NCBI RefSeq assembly: GCF_040215725.1
Contig: NZ_CP157969.1
Coordinates: 806,001-870,000, forward strand
Origin: Rhizobium sp. ZPR4
GTDB lineage: Bacteria; Pseudomonadota; Alphaproteobacteria; Rhizobiales; Rhizobiaceae
Direction of reading: 5' to 3'
DNA length: 64,000 bases
The translations under genes and the position numbers were made by a program. Below are positions 27,870 to 36,339 of this stretch, piece by piece; the first letter of the stretch is position 1; each line of letters begins with the position of its first letter. The notes under the pieces were generated by a model. It searched no databases. It was not told the DNA's origin and was given only the letters and a program-made list of their open reading frames with translations.

Positions 27870-28654
27870 AGGTTGGCAAGCGGATAGTCGCGCAGATCGC
27901 GTAGCATCTCGATGAAGCCCGCGACCTCATGACGGCAGATAAGCGCGCCCTTTTCCGCCGTGCCGTTGGCCGCATTGCCGACGACGCCGTTCGGATTGAG
28001 GTCGTGCGCGATCCAGGCGAGCGAATGCGGCGGCAAAGGCTGCAGATATTTTGAATGCTCCTTCATCCACTCGGCCTTGGAGGCGAAATTCTGAGCCTTG
28101 TCCATCCGCACGAGCTCGGGCCGGAAATGGAGCATGAGCGAGGTTTCGACATCACCGCCATGGATGCCGAAGCGCTGTTCATGTTCGTCGATCATACCAT
28201 CGGGCGTACCGAAGCGGGTCCATTGCGTGGCGACCACGGCCATCCGGTAGCGTACGCGCAGCTCGCGCGCGACGATGCCCATGATATCGAGGTTTCCGCC
28301 ATGGGAGTTGACGATGACCATCTTGCGGATGCCGGCCTCGGCCACCTTGGCGCCGATGGCGGTCCAGACCGGGATCAGCAGCTCTGCGCCGAGCGACAGC
28401 GTGCCGGGACCGTAGATGTGCTCGTTGGCCTTGCCGATCTCCTGCAATGGCAGGACGAGGAAATCGAGATCGTCCGGGCGTTGGACCTTCAGCTCCGCCA
28501 GCATGCCCTCAGCGATCGCGACATCGGTTGCGATCGGCAGGTGCGGACCGTGCTGTTCCGTCGAGGCGATCGGCAGGATCGCAATCGTGGTATCGGGCGA
28601 GAGACCGGCGAAATCATAGGTGTTGAGTTCATTCCAGTAGAAGGGCTTCGCCAT
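27857..28654 (-). CDS. Creatininase-family amidohydrolase
   Basis: A 265-residue member of the creatininase/MftE/FAPy-deformylase family. It has ILPIASTEQHGPHLPIATD near 26-44, which supplies the metal-binding glutamate, histidine and aspartate, MVIVNSHGGNLDIM near 112, and FGIHGGDVETSLML near 162. The family opens lactam or amide bonds in small nitrogen rings. The ATG at 28654 has AGAGG eight bases upstream; the ATG at 28660 is too close to it. With the deaminase-like amidohydrolase and NMT1-type importer nearby, a second hydrolytic step on a nitrogen heterocycle is likely. Creatinine itself is only one possibility. Confidence 0.9.
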   Translation of the reverse strand: MAKPFYWNELNTYDFAGLSPDTTIAILPIASTEQHGPHLPIATDVAIAEGMLAELKVQRPDDLDFLVLPLQEIGKANEHIYGPGTLSLGAELLIPVWTAIGAKVAEAGIRKMVIVNSHGGNLDIMGIVARELRVRYRMAVVATQWTRFGTPDGMIDEHEQRFGIHGGDVETSLMLHFRPELVRMDKAQNFASKAEWMKEHSKYLQPLPPHSLAWIAHDLNPNGVVGNAANGTAEKGALICRHEVAGFIEMLRDLRDYPLANLYSK

Positions 28655-28823
28655 TGCCATGTCCTCTCGTCAGCGTCTCGTATCATCAACGGATACGGCA
28701 AGGATGATGGCGGTGGAAAGCATCAATTTGCGGCCGTGCCGCTGCCTTTTTGCGTACGCTTGAGGCGCAATCGCCAAACCGGCTTTTTGCCGCTCCGACG
28801 GTCATCGGGCTTCGGCTTCATCA

Positions 28824-29747
28824 CTAGGGCCTATGCAGGACGTGGGCCGCCTTCACCGCCGCGGATGCCCGGTTCTCGACGCCGAGCTTCACATAGATCT
28901 GTTCCAGATGCTTGTTCACCGTGCGGGCCGAAAGCCCGAGGATCTCGCCGATGTCGCGGTTCGACTTGCCCTTGGCGAGCCACAGCAGCACCTCGGACTC
29001 GCGCTGCGTCAAGGCAAAGCTCTGACGCAAGGTTTCATCGTCGGCGTTCTGATTGCTGGCCGTCAGGCGGAAGAGGTATTCGTCGGCCCCGATCGCGCCA
29101 AGGAAAGTGAATTGCAGGGCGGCCTGGCGGCCATTGCTGATCGAAAGAAGATTGTCGCGTGCCGGTCCGAGCCGTTCGCGTTCGAGCATGAAGGCAGCAA
29201 TATGTTTGGACGCGAGCTCAAGGCCGTCGTCGCTGCCCGTGGCGGCATTGATGAGGCGGGTTGCCTGCGGCGTCGACCAGTGGATGGCACCATTGCCCTT
29301 GACCGCCAAGAGATGACGCCCGGCGGCATCAAGCGCCACTCTGGCGCTCTGGGCGGAACGGGCATTGCGCAGGTGCACACGGATGCGGGCGCGCAGTTCG
29401 TCGACATTGATCGGCTTGGTCAGATAGTCGACGCCGCCAGACTCCAGAGCATGCACCACATGCTCGGTCTCGGTGAGCCCGGTCATGAAGACGACCGGGA
29501 TCTGGGCAATGCCGGCATTGGCTTTCAGCCGGCGGCAGGTCTCGAAGCCATCCATTGCCGGCATGACGGCATCGAGCAGGATGAGATCGGGCGTGATGCG
29601 TTCGACGATGTTCAGCGCCGCCAGTCCCGAGGTGGCGATCAGCACGGAGAAGCCGGATTGCTCGAGCGCGTCTGTCAGGAAGCCGAGCGCCTCCGGTGAA
29701 TCGTCCACCAGCAAGACTATGTCGCGGGGATGCGTGGGCTCAGCCAA
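28824..29747 (-). CDS. LuxR-type response regulator
   Basis: A 307-residue two-component response regulator. Receiver domain at about 8-125: acidic pair VDD near 14, phospho-acceptor D59 in LILLDAVMPAMDG, lysine in DYLTKP. A middle PAS-like region (about 135-235) is followed by a LuxR helix-turn-helix (TQRESEVLLWLAKGKSNRDI, then TVNKHLEQIYVKLGV) at about 245-300. It starts with TTG at 29747, inside the last codons of the kinase gene (8-base overlap), with AAAGG upstream. The tight overlap marks the fused permease-kinase as its partner. Candidate targets are the urt operon and the heterocycle cluster. Confidence 0.92.
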   Translation of the reverse strand: MAEPTHPRDIVLLVDDSPEALGFLTDALEQSGFSVLIATSGLAALNIVERITPDLILLDAVMPAMDGFETCRRLKANAGIAQIPVVFMTGLTETEHVVHALESGGVDYLTKPINVDELRARIRVHLRNARSAQSARVALDAAGRHLLAVKGNGAIHWSTPQATRLINAATGSDDGLELASKHIAAFMLERERLGPARDNLLSISNGRQAALQFTFLGAIGADEYLFRLTASNQNADDETLRQSFALTQRESEVLLWLAKGKSNRDIGEILGLSARTVNKHLEQIYVKLGVENRASAAVKAAHVLHRP

Positions 29748-32700
29748 TCTGTTCTACCTTTTCAGTATCGAAGCTGTGCAGCACATTCAAGAAGCCGTCG
29801 AGATCGAAGGCCTGGACATGGGCGCCCAAGGCATCGGTGAAGGGTTTGTTTTCTTCAAGCTTTGCAAGATCCGCAAGCTTTGCCTCGATACCCCTGACAT
29901 AACCGATCTCGCCAAGCCGCAGCAATTCGCGGACATGCTCGATACCGGGGCTTTTCAGGGGTGGCGGCGGCTTCGGCGCGGCCGGGATGGAGGCATCGGC
30001 ATAGAGCCATTTCAGCCCGAGATGCAGTGCAAGCTTGTCGCGAAGCTGGCGGATGTCGACCGGTTTGGAGATGGCGTCATTATGGCTGTCGTCGCTGTCG
30101 GTCGCCGCGGCGGCATCGCCGATATTGGCCGACAGCATCAGGATCGGCGCGGCCTGGCCGTTCTCTCTGAGCCGGGAGACAAGCTGCCAGCCGTTCATGC
30201 CGGGCATGGAGATATCGACTAGGAACAGATCGGGCTTGATGCCCTCGATCAGCGTTAGGCAGTCCGGCCCGCCGGCGGCGGTGAGCACGATGAAATCGAG
30301 TGGCGACAGGATTTCGCGCATCAGTTCGCGATGATCTTCATTGTCATCGACGACGACGACGGTGCGCCGCGGCCCCTCGTAGCCGACGATACGCTGTTCC
30401 TGCGCCGGCGGCTTCATCGGCCGGATCACGGCAGATAGCATCAGGCGCACCTTGAAGGTCGAGCCGACATCCTTCTCGCTCGTAACCGAGATCTCGCCGC
30501 CCAGTGTGTTGGTCAGCAATTGCGTGATGGTCAGGCCGAGGCCGAGGCCGGGCATCGGCCTGACACTATCGGCCTCGCCGCGCTGGAAGGGCTCGTAGAT
30601 GCGGGTGATATCCTTGGTCGCGATGCCGCGGCCGGTGTCCGAAACCGTGAAGGTCGCGACCTGGTTTCGGTAACCCACCTCGAAGCGGACGGTGCCCGCA
30701 TCGGTAAACTTGATGGCGTTGGAGAGCAGGTTGACGAGGATCTGGCGCAGCCGCTTCTCGTCGGTGCGGACATAGTCGGGCAGGCCGGACGAGCGCTCAT
30801 GGATGAAACTCAACCCTTTCGCCTGTGCCTGCGGGTGAAACATGTCGACGATCTGGTCGAGGAAGTCGTGAATATTGATCTCGTTGGAATAGACCTGCAG
30901 GCGGCCGGCCTCGATCTTCGATATATCCAGCAGCCCGTCGATCAGACCAGACAGATGCTCAGCGCTGCGCCGGATGACTTTGAGGGAGGATTGCCGGGGT
31001 GCCGGAATGGTCTCGTCGCGCTCGAGGATTTGCGCATAGCCGAGCACGGCGTTGAGCGGCGTGCGCAATTCGTGGCTGAGGCCCACGACATAGCGGCTCT
31101 TGGCGCGGTTTGCCGCTTCGGCCGCCTCCTTGGCGCCCTGCAGGGCAGCGTCCGTCTTCTTGTGGGCGGCGATTTCCTTCAACAGTAGCGTGTTCTGGCG
31201 CGAGGACTCCTCCTCGGCGACCACGCGGCTGTCATGGGCAAGAACATAGAACCAGCAGGCGACACCGGCGATCACGGCAAAGACGAAGAAGACAATCAGG
31301 ATCGTTCGATCGACGACAGCTGCCGTTTGGGGAGAGGCCGCGCCGACCTGATGCGCGATCATTGCGAGGATCGCACCCATGGCGGTCAGCGCCACCGCAA
31401 CGGCGATGCCATAGCGGCCGAGGCGCGTGGCGAGCTTGGCGACGATGCTTTCCGGCAGCAGGGTCTTTGCGACCGTTCCGACCTGCGTATTGAGCCGTGC
31501 CTTCGGCTTGCACATGTCATGGCAGCGGCTGTCGAGCGAACAGCAGAGCGAACAGATAGGAGCGGCATAGGCCGGACACCAGGCCATGTCCTCCGGCTCG
31601 AACGGATGTTCGCAGACCGAGCAGGTGATGGTGCTGAGGTTCTTCCAGCTCTGCCGCGGCTTGCGGGCGAGATAATATTTGCCCTTGGTGGTCCAGGCGA
31701 TGGCCGGCGAGGCGATGAATGCCACGATCAGGGTGATGTAGGGCGCAAGCGATGCCGCGACCGTGCCGAAAGCGCCGAAATGAGCGATGAGGGCTGTGGT
31801 CGCCGATAGTGCCATGGCGCCGAGGCCGACCGGATTGATGTCGTAGAGATGGGCACGCTTGAATTCGATGCCTGATGGAGCCAGCCCCAGCGGCTTGTTG
31901 ATGAAGAGGTCGGCGGAGACGGTGCAGAGCCAGGCCATGGCGATGATCGAGAAGATGCCGAGCGTTTCTTCCAGCAGCCGGTAGATGCCGAGTTCCATCA
32001 GAAGCAGGGCAATGGCGACATTGAAGACCAGCCAGATCACGCGGCCGGGATGGCTGTGCGTCAAACGCGAAAAGAAGTTCGACCAGGCGAGCGAGCCGGC
32101 GTAGGCGTTCATGACGTTGATCTTCAGCTGCGAGATCATCACGAAGGCGGCCATCAACAGCAGCGCGGCATTGTGCCAGGGGATCATGTAGCCGAAGGCG
32201 GTCAGGTACATCTGTGCGGGATCGGCGGCGCGGTCGGCCGGCACGCCCGAGGTCAGCGTCAGGACGACGAGGAAGGAGCCGGCAAGCAGCTTTGGGGCGC
32301 CGATGATGACCCATCCCGGTCCGGCAAGAAAAACGGCGAGGCGGTGGCGCCATTTGCGGTGGCCGTCCGGCGGCAGGAAGCGCAGGAAGTCGGCCTGTTC
32401 GCCGATCTGCGACATCAGTGCCAGGATGACGGCGGAGGCGGCGCCGAACTCGATCAGATCGAAGGGGGCGGCGGTGCCTGATGCGCTCGCGGGATGATGG
32501 ATGCCCGCAAACGCCCGCCACAGATCGAATTTTCCCCAGTCGGCAAAAGCGATGAAGACGAAGGGCAGGATGTTGAGAACGATCCAGAACGGTTGCGTCA
32601 GCAACTGGAACCGGCTGATGAGACGTACACCATGGGTGACGAGCGGGATCACCATGACGGCGCTGATGATATAGCCGATCCACACCGGTATGCCGAGTGT

Positions 32701-33129
32701 CAGTTCCAGCGCTCCCGACATGATCGAGGCTTCGATCGCAAACAGCATGAAGGTGAAGCTGGCATAGATCAGCGAGGTGATGGTCGAACCGATATAGCCG
32801 AAGCTCGCGCCGCGCGTCAGGAGATCGATATCGACGCCGTGGCGAATGGCATAGCGGCTGATCGGCAAGCCGACCGAAAGCATGACGATGCTCGCCACGA
32901 TGATGGCGTAGAAGGCGTTGGTCGTGCCGTAGGAAAGCGTGATCGCGCCGCCGATCGCCTCCAGCGCCAGGAAGGAAATGGCGCCGATCGCTGTTTGCGA
33001 GATGCGCTGCGAGGAAAATTGCCGCGCGCTCTTGGCGGTGAAACGCAGGGCGTAGTCTTCCAGCGTCTGGTTCGCGACCCAGCGATTATACTCCCGTCTT
33101 ACTGGAATGATGCGTTGCCGCGCAGCCAT
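29740..33129 (-). CDS. NCS1-type permease fused to hybrid histidine kinase
   Basis: An 1129-residue membrane sensor. Residues 15-485 form a complete NCS1-type (nucleobase/hydantoin/allantoin) transporter unit with about 12 membrane segments and motifs such as ANQTLEDYALRF and GASFGYIGSTITSLIYASF. Residues 503-540 are a cysteine cluster (C503, C506, C518, C526, C529, C530, C536, C540) that could bind a metal. Two more membrane segments (575-595, 609-630) lead to a coiled coil, the kinase with H686 in SHELRTPLN, N-box VNLLSNAIKF, G-boxes DTGRGI and GLGLGL, and a receiver with D972. A conserved-looking helical tail follows. It probably senses a transported or bound nucleobase or ureide and signals to the LuxR-type regulator. 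Confidence 0.92.
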   Translation of the reverse strand: MAARQRIIPVRREYNRWVANQTLEDYALRFTAKSARQFSSQRISQTAIGAISFLALEAIGGAITLSYGTTNAFYAIIVASIVMLSVGLPISRYAIRHGVDIDLLTRGASFGYIGSTITSLIYASFTFMLFAIEASIMSGALELTLGIPVWIGYIISAVMVIPLVTHGVRLISRFQLLTQPFWIVLNILPFVFIAFADWGKFDLWRAFAGIHHPASASGTAAPFDLIEFGAASAVILALMSQIGEQADFLRFLPPDGHRKWRHRLAVFLAGPGWVIIGAPKLLAGSFLVVLTLTSGVPADRAADPAQMYLTAFGYMIPWHNAALLLMAAFVMISQLKINVMNAYAGSLAWSNFFSRLTHSHPGRVIWLVFNVAIALLLMELGIYRLLEETLGIFSIIAMAWLCTVSADLFINKPLGLAPSGIEFKRAHLYDINPVGLGAMALSATTALIAHFGAFGTVAASLAPYITLIVAFIASPAIAWTTKGKYYLARKPRQSWKNLSTITCSVCEHPFEPEDMAWCPAYAAPICSLCCSLDSRCHDMCKPKARLNTQVGTVAKTLLPESIVAKLATRLGRYGIAVAVALTAMGAILAMIAHQVGAASPQTAAVVDRTILIVFFVFAVIAGVACWFYVLAHDSRVVAEEESSRQNTLLLKEIAAHKKTDAALQGAKEAAEAANRAKSRYVVGLSHELRTPLNAVLGYAQILERDETIPAPRQSSLKVIRRSAEHLSGLIDGLLDISKIEAGRLQVYSNEINIHDFLDQIVDMFHPQAQAKGLSFIHERSSGLPDYVRTDEKRLRQILVNLLSNAIKFTDAGTVRFEVGYRNQVATFTVSDTGRGIATKDITRIYEPFQRGEADSVRPMPGLGLGLTITQLLTNTLGGEISVTSEKDVGSTFKVRLMLSAVIRPMKPPAQEQRIVGYEGPRRTVVVVDDNEDHRELMREILSPLDFIVLTAAGGPDCLTLIEGIKPDLFLVDISMPGMNGWQLVSRLRENGQAAPILMLSANIGDAAAATDSDDSHNDAISKPVDIRQLRDKLALHLGLKWLYADASIPAAPKPPPPLKSPGIEHVRELLRLGEIGYVRGIEAKLADLAKLEENKPFTDALGAHVQAFDLDGFLNVLHSFDTEKVEQIG

Positions 33130-33248
33130 GCTTACCCTTCAGCAGTCCCGCCATTGTCACTCCGGCAGTTCAAAGACGTCGTAACATGGATCGATACGGT
33201 GCTTAAGGGCATGAGGATGCCCAAAGCTGCACATTTCGCCCCGGCGCC

Positions 33249-33264
33249 TACGTCATTTTACGTA
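33249..33264. promoter_or_regulatory. Inverted repeat in the urtA / sensor-kinase gap
   Basis: TACGT (33249-33253) and ACGTA (33260-33264) are complementary arms around a six-base spacer, 96 bases upstream of urtA. Short TAC...GTA dyads resemble NarL/LuxR-type response-regulator sites, so the adjacent regulator could bind here. The arms are short and chance occurrence cannot be excluded. Confidence 0.35.
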
Positions 33265-33359
33265 TGTGGTTTCGCAAGAGGCGGCCGGATAGTCGCTGAA
33301 GGCAACGGTTAATCCTTGTTTACCGGCCGTTGCGGCAGACAAAAAGAGGGGAACCACGG

Positions 33360-34649
33360 ATGAAATTCAAGACTCTCGTCTCCGGCGCGCTGCTCGGCGC
33401 CATCATGTCCACCACAGCATTCCACGGCGCTTTCGCAGCGGATGACACCATCAAGGTCGGCGTCCTGCATTCGCTTTCCGGTACGATGGCGATCTCGGAA
33501 ACGACGCTGAAGGACGCCATGTTGATGCTCATCGACGAGCAGAACAAGAAGGGTGGCGTTCTTGGCAAGAAGCTCGAGCCCGTCGTCGTCGACCCGGCCT
33601 CGGACTGGCCGCTCTTTGCCGAAAAGGCGCGCGAACTGATCCAGAAGGACAAGGTTTCGGCTGTCTTCGGTTGCTGGACCTCGGTGTCGCGCAAGTCGGT
33701 GCTGCCGGTCTTCAAGGAACTGAACTCGATCCTGTTCTATCCGGTTCAGTTCGAGGGCGAGGAGTCCGAGCGTAACGTCTTCTACACTGGCGCCGCCCCG
33801 AATCAGCAGGCAATTCCTGCCGTCGACTACCTGATGAAGAACGAAGGTGTGCAGCGTTGGGTGCTGGAAGGCACCGACTATGTCTATCCGCGCACGACCA
33901 ACAAGATCCTCGAAGCCTACCTGAAGTCCAAGGGTGTCAAGGACGAGGACATCATCATCAACTACACGCCGTTCGGCTTTTCCGACTGGCAGACGGAAGT
34001 CTCCAAGATCAAGGCTTTCGGCTCGGCCGGCAAGAAGACCGCCGTCGTCTCCACGATCAACGGCGATGCCAACGTTCCCTTCTACAAGGAACTGGGCAAC
34101 CAGGGCGTCAAGGCCGAGGATATTCCGGTCGTCGCCTTCTCGGTCGGCGAAGAGGAGCTTGCCGGCGTCGACACCAAGCCTCTGGTCGGACACCTCGCAG
34201 CCTGGAACTACTTCCAGTCGGTCGACACGCCGGCCAACGCCGCCTTCATCAAGGAATGGCACGCCTATACGAAGGACGACAAGCGCGTCACCAACGACCC
34301 GATGGAAGCCGCCTATATCGGCTTCAACATGTGGGTGAAGGCCGTCGAGAAGGCCGGCACTACCGATCCGGACAAGGTCATCGACGCACTCGTCGGTGTT
34401 TCCGTTCCCAACCTCACCGGCGGCACCGCCACCATGATGCCGAACCACTACATCACCAAGCCGGTCCTGATCGGTGAAGTGCAGGAAAACGGCCAGTTCG
34501 ACGTCGTCTCGCAGACCCCTGCGGTGGTCGGCAAGGAATGGTCCGACTACCTGCCCGACAGCAAGGACCTGATCTCGGATTGGCGCATGCCGATGAACTG
34601 CGGCAACTTCAACGTCACCACCGGCAAGTGCGGCGGCAAGGGCTCCTGA
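33360..34649 (+). CDS. urtA: Urea ABC transporter, substrate-binding protein UrtA
   Basis: A 429-residue periplasmic binding protein with a signal peptide (MKFKTLVSGALLGAIMSTTA, cleavage near AFA). The mature part begins DDTIKVGVLHSLSGTMAISE, the UrtA/FmdD opening, and carries FGCWTSVSRKSVLPVFKELN and LFYPVQFEGEESERNVFYTG, which are diagnostic of UrtA among amide- and branched-amino-acid-type binding proteins. The ATG at 33360 follows GAGGGGAA; an upstream ATG at 33330 lacks a site. It is the first gene of urtABCDE and would be expected to rise under nitrogen limitation. Confidence 0.95.
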   Translation: MKFKTLVSGALLGAIMSTTAFHGAFAADDTIKVGVLHSLSGTMAISETTLKDAMLMLIDEQNKKGGVLGKKLEPVVVDPASDWPLFAEKARELIQKDKVSAVFGCWTSVSRKSVLPVFKELNSILFYPVQFEGEESERNVFYTGAAPNQQAIPAVDYLMKNEGVQRWVLEGTDYVYPRTTNKILEAYLKSKGVKDEDIIINYTPFGFSDWQTEVSKIKAFGSAGKKTAVVSTINGDANVPFYKELGNQGVKAEDIPVVAFSVGEEELAGVDTKPLVGHLAAWNYFQSVDTPANAAFIKEWHAYTKDDKRVTNDPMEAAYIGFNMWVKAVEKAGTTDPDKVIDALVGVSVPNLTGGTATMMPNHYITKPVLIGEVQENGQFDVVSQTPAVVGKEWSDYLPDSKDLISDWRMPMNCGNFNVTTGKCGGKGS

Positions 34650-34713
34650 TATCAGCCGACGTAAGACCGCCGCGGGCAGGCTTTTCTGCCCGCGGCAGTT
34701 CGAGGGGACAACA

Positions 34714-36339
34714 ATGTTCGACAAATTCGTTTACCGCATGGCCATGGCGCTGGTCGCCGGCTTCTGCCTGATGCTGGCGCTAACGGTTACAAGCCTGCGC
34801 GCCCAGGAGGACGCGCACGGCCTGATCAATTCGCTCGGCCAGGCCAATTTCCAGAAGGCTGGCGATATCGTCCAAAGTCTTGCGAAGACGGGCGATCCGA
34901 AAGTGGTGCCGGCATTGCAGGCCTTTTCCGACGGTGATCTTTATATAAGAAAATCGGACAATCAGGTTTTTATCGCCAAATCCTCCGGCGACATGATGGA
35001 TCTGGTGGATCCCTTGACCGGGCAGGCGGCCGGCCAGGAAGCCAAGGACAATCTCGGCAAGATCAAGATCAACAACAATTTGCGCCGTGCGGTTCGCGCG
35101 GCTCTCGGCGGTCTGACGCTGATGAGCCCGGATCGTGCGACGCGGCTTGAGGCGGCGCAATCCATTCTGAAGGCGCCGAGCGCGGATTCGCTGGATGCCG
35201 TCGAGACCGCGCTTCAGAGTGAAAAGGATGCGGAAATTCGCGGCGTGCTCGAAAGAGCAAGGGCCGTTGCGATCCTTGGCTCCGACCGACCCGCAGAAGA
35301 CAAGAAGGCGGCGATCGAGACGATCAAGAACGAAGGCGGGCGCGATGCGATCGGCATTCTATCTTCGGTTTCCGTGGATGACAGCCTCAAGCCTGAGGTC
35401 GCAGCTGCCATTGCCGGCATCCAGGAGCAATTGAAGTTCTGGGATGCTGTGCAGAATGTCTGGTACGGCCTGTCGCTCGGCTCGGTGCTGCTTTTGGCCG
35501 CCATCGGCCTTGCGATCACCTTCGGTGTCATGGGCATCATCAACATGGCGCATGGCGAGATGGTGATGCTCGGCGCCTATTCCACCTTCATGGTACAGAG
35601 TGTCATACGCAGCTCTTATCCGGAGCTTTTCGATTGGTCGCTGGCCATTGCCCTTCCGGTCGCCTTCATCGTCACCGGAGCTGTCGGCCTTATCATCGAG
35701 CGCGGCGTCATCCGTTTTCTCTACGGTCGGCCGCTGGAGACGCTGCTTGCCACCTGGGGCATTTCGCTGATCCTGCAGCAGGCGGTGCGCTCGATCTTCG
35801 GACCGACCAATCAGGAGGTCGGCAACCCCTCCTGGATGTCCGGCTCCTTCGATCTTGGCTATCTCTCCATCACCTGGAACCGGCTCTGGATCATCGTCTT
35901 TGCGCTCGGCGTGTTCGTCGCGCTCCTACTCCTTCTCAAGCGCTCGGCTTTCGGCCTGCAGATGCGGGCGGTGACGCAGAACCGGCGCATGGCCTCCTCG
36001 ATGGGGATCCGCACATCCTGGGTCGATGCCTTCACCTTCGCGCTCGGGTCAGGTATCGCCGGCATGGCGGGTGTCGCGCTCTCGCAGATCGACAACGTCT
36101 CGCCGAATCTCGGCCAGAGCTACATCATCGATAGCTTCATGGTCGTGGTGTTCGGCGGTGTCGGCAATCTCTGGGGGACGCTCGTCGGCGCCTTCTCGCT
36201 CGGCATTCTCAACAAGTTCCTCGAGCCCTATGCGGGGGCAGTGCTCGGCAAGATCCTTGTCCTCGTCCTCATCATCCTCTTCATCCAGAAACGTCCGCGC
36301 GGCCTCTTCGCGCTCAAGGGAAGGGCGGTGGAAGCATGA
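34714..36339 (+). CDS. urtB: Urea ABC transporter permease UrtB
   Basis: A 541-residue permease. The first 30 residues are a signal-like helix, and residues 30-235 are a soluble, alanine-rich helical domain (a HEAT-like extension common in UrtB, probably periplasmic). The LivH-type membrane part begins near 240 (VWYGLSLGSVLLLAAIGLAI) and contains FGVMGIINMAHGEMVMLGAY and QNRRMASSMGIRTSWVDAFT. It forms the urea channel with UrtC. GAGGGGA precedes the ATG, and the stop overlaps the urtC start by four bases (ATGA). Confidence 0.95.
   Translation: MFDKFVYRMAMALVAGFCLMLALTVTSLRAQEDAHGLINSLGQANFQKAGDIVQSLAKTGDPKVVPALQAFSDGDLYIRKSDNQVFIAKSSGDMMDLVDPLTGQAAGQEAKDNLGKIKINNNLRRAVRAALGGLTLMSPDRATRLEAAQSILKAPSADSLDAVETALQSEKDAEIRGVLERARAVAILGSDRPAEDKKAAIETIKNEGGRDAIGILSSVSVDDSLKPEVAAAIAGIQEQLKFWDAVQNVWYGLSLGSVLLLAAIGLAITFGVMGIINMAHGEMVMLGAYSTFMVQSVIRSSYPELFDWSLAIALPVAFIVTGAVGLIIERGVIRFLYGRPLETLLATWGISLILQQAVRSIFGPTNQEVGNPSWMSGSFDLGYLSITWNRLWIIVFALGVFVALLLLLKRSAFGLQMRAVTQNRRMASSMGIRTSWVDAFTFALGSGIAGMAGVALSQIDNVSPNLGQSYIIDSFMVVVFGGVGNLWGTLVGAFSLGILNKFLEPYAGAVLGKILVLVLIILFIQKRPRGLFALKGRAVEA

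Noticed and set aside
28720..28726. GCATCAA half-site upstream of the creatininase-family gene
   Set aside because: It matches one arm of the LysR operator, but the second arm is missing at the right distance, so a seven-base match may be chance.
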